DNA of 64,000 nucleotides from Bacillus paralicheniformis. GTDB taxonomy: Bacteria; Bacillota; Bacilli; Bacillales; Bacillaceae. Where the stretch lies: NCBI RefSeq assembly GCF_001042485.2, contig NZ_LBMN02000008.1, forward strand, positions 106,619 through 170,618. The letters are read 5' to 3'. Positions within the stretch are counted from its first letter, which is position 1. Every line of letters starts with the position of its first letter. Of the stretch, positions 63,742 through 64,000 are shown in pieces. The notes below the pieces were generated by a model. The model made no database searches and was not told where the DNA came from. It saw only the letters and a list, made by a program, of their open reading frames with translations. Position numbers and translations under genes: made by a program.

Positions 63742-63957
63742 TTGAAACTGATCGGAATCGGGCTTTTATTATTTGTTTCCTTAGAGACTTTTGCTGTCAT
63801 GCTTGATGTATTTCAAGGCATGACCTTGCAAAGAGCCGTAATAAACTCCCTGACGTTTGCCATCTTAGAGGTAGGCGAGTGGATCATGATCCTTTTATTT
63901 TTGTTTATCATTTTTCTCGAAGCCTCGGCGAACTTCCGCAAGAAAAAAAGGACATAA
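63742..63957 (+). CDS. yczF: Small membrane protein YczF
   Basis: The 71-residue protein has two predicted membrane helices (about 3-22 and 38-62) and a basic C terminus ending RKKKRT. It starts with TTG after GTGGTGAAAAG. Its place upstream of and divergent from gerKA matches yczF of B. subtilis, whose function is unknown. Confidence 0.72.
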   Translation: MKLIGIGLLLFVSLETFAVMLDVFQGMTLQRAVINSLTFAILEVGEWIMILLFLFIIFLEASANFRKKKRT

Positions 63958-63982
63958 AAAGCTCCCTATCAAAAGGGAGCTT
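63955..63982. terminator. Terminator at the right edge
   Basis: AAGCTCCCT pairs with AGGGAGCTT. The T-run is on the minus strand, so it mainly serves a convergent gene beyond the window, and yczF ends against it. Confidence 0.75.
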
Positions 63983-64000
63983 CAGCTTGTCGACAAAGCC

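Overview
The window is a chromosomal stretch of a Bacillus, most likely of the B. licheniformis / B. paralicheniformis group. The reasoning is gene order: reading right to left it follows the B. subtilis order gerKA-gerKC-gerKB, yclHI, yclJK, yclM, yclNOPQ, ycnB, ycnC, ycnD, ycnE, gabR, gabT, gabD, ycnI, ycnJ, ycnK, nasBCDEF, and further left ycsE, pxpA, ycsG, ycsI, kipI, kipA, kipR, lipC, mtlA, mtlF, mtlD, then mtlR and ydaD. A DASS dicarboxylate carrier resembling SdcL of B. licheniformis, plus several genes absent from the B. subtilis version, point to the licheniformis side. No rRNA, tRNA, CRISPR, phage or insertion sequence was seen. No stretch above 300 bases lacks a gene.

Region 1 (1-6100): start of a sigma-B type general stress dehydrogenase (ydaD), then the mannitol set mtlR, mtlD, mtlF, mtlA, all on the minus strand. 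The mtlA promoter has a cre site between -35 and -10 and an MtlR-like operator upstream. Region 2 (6180-12600): lipC, then the 5-oxoproline / Kip operon (pxpA-ycsG-ycsI-kipI-kipA-kipR), headed by a TnrA box about 50 bp upstream of the predicted start point. Region 3 (12600-19060): ycsE, then an accessory operon: a PRD regulator carrying an EIIA domain, ascorbate-type EIIB and EIIC, and a transketolase split into two genes. It looks like a minimal uptake-and-cleavage route for an unknown ketose. Region 4 (19140-22760): a TrmO-like protein, a FabZ-like hotdog protein, a sodium/dicarboxylate carrier and its divergent GntR regulator.

Region 5 (22760-31740): nitrate/nitrite assimilation, nasBCDEF, again with a TnrA box, but without a nasA transporter next to it. 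Region 6 (31950-36450): copper genes ycnKJI, an unknown lipoprotein and an EamA exporter. Region 7 (36460-42130): GABA use, gabT-permease-gabD with divergent gabR. Region 8 (42160-47090): a cysteine-containing ArsR regulator facing ycnE-ycnD, an isocitrate lyase/PEP mutase family enzyme, the TetR regulator ycnC and MFS exporter ycnB.

Region 9 (47190-50945): Fur-controlled petrobactin-type uptake operon yclNOPQ. Region 10 (51030-54360): aspartokinase yclM and a chemoreceptor with an exact sigma-D -10 element, located where B. subtilis has rapC-phrC. Region 11 (54360-58850): YclJK two-component system divergent from the YclIH ABC transporter. Region 12 (58850-63980): a TipA-type MerR regulator, the gerK germinant receptor operon and the small membrane protein yczF.

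The common themes are nitrogen supply (TnrA boxes on pxp/kip and nas, GABA use), carbon choice (cre sites on mtl, the ula-like operon and the dicarboxylate carrier), and metal homeostasis. Functions come from motif recognition and remembered family knowledge; no database search was run.
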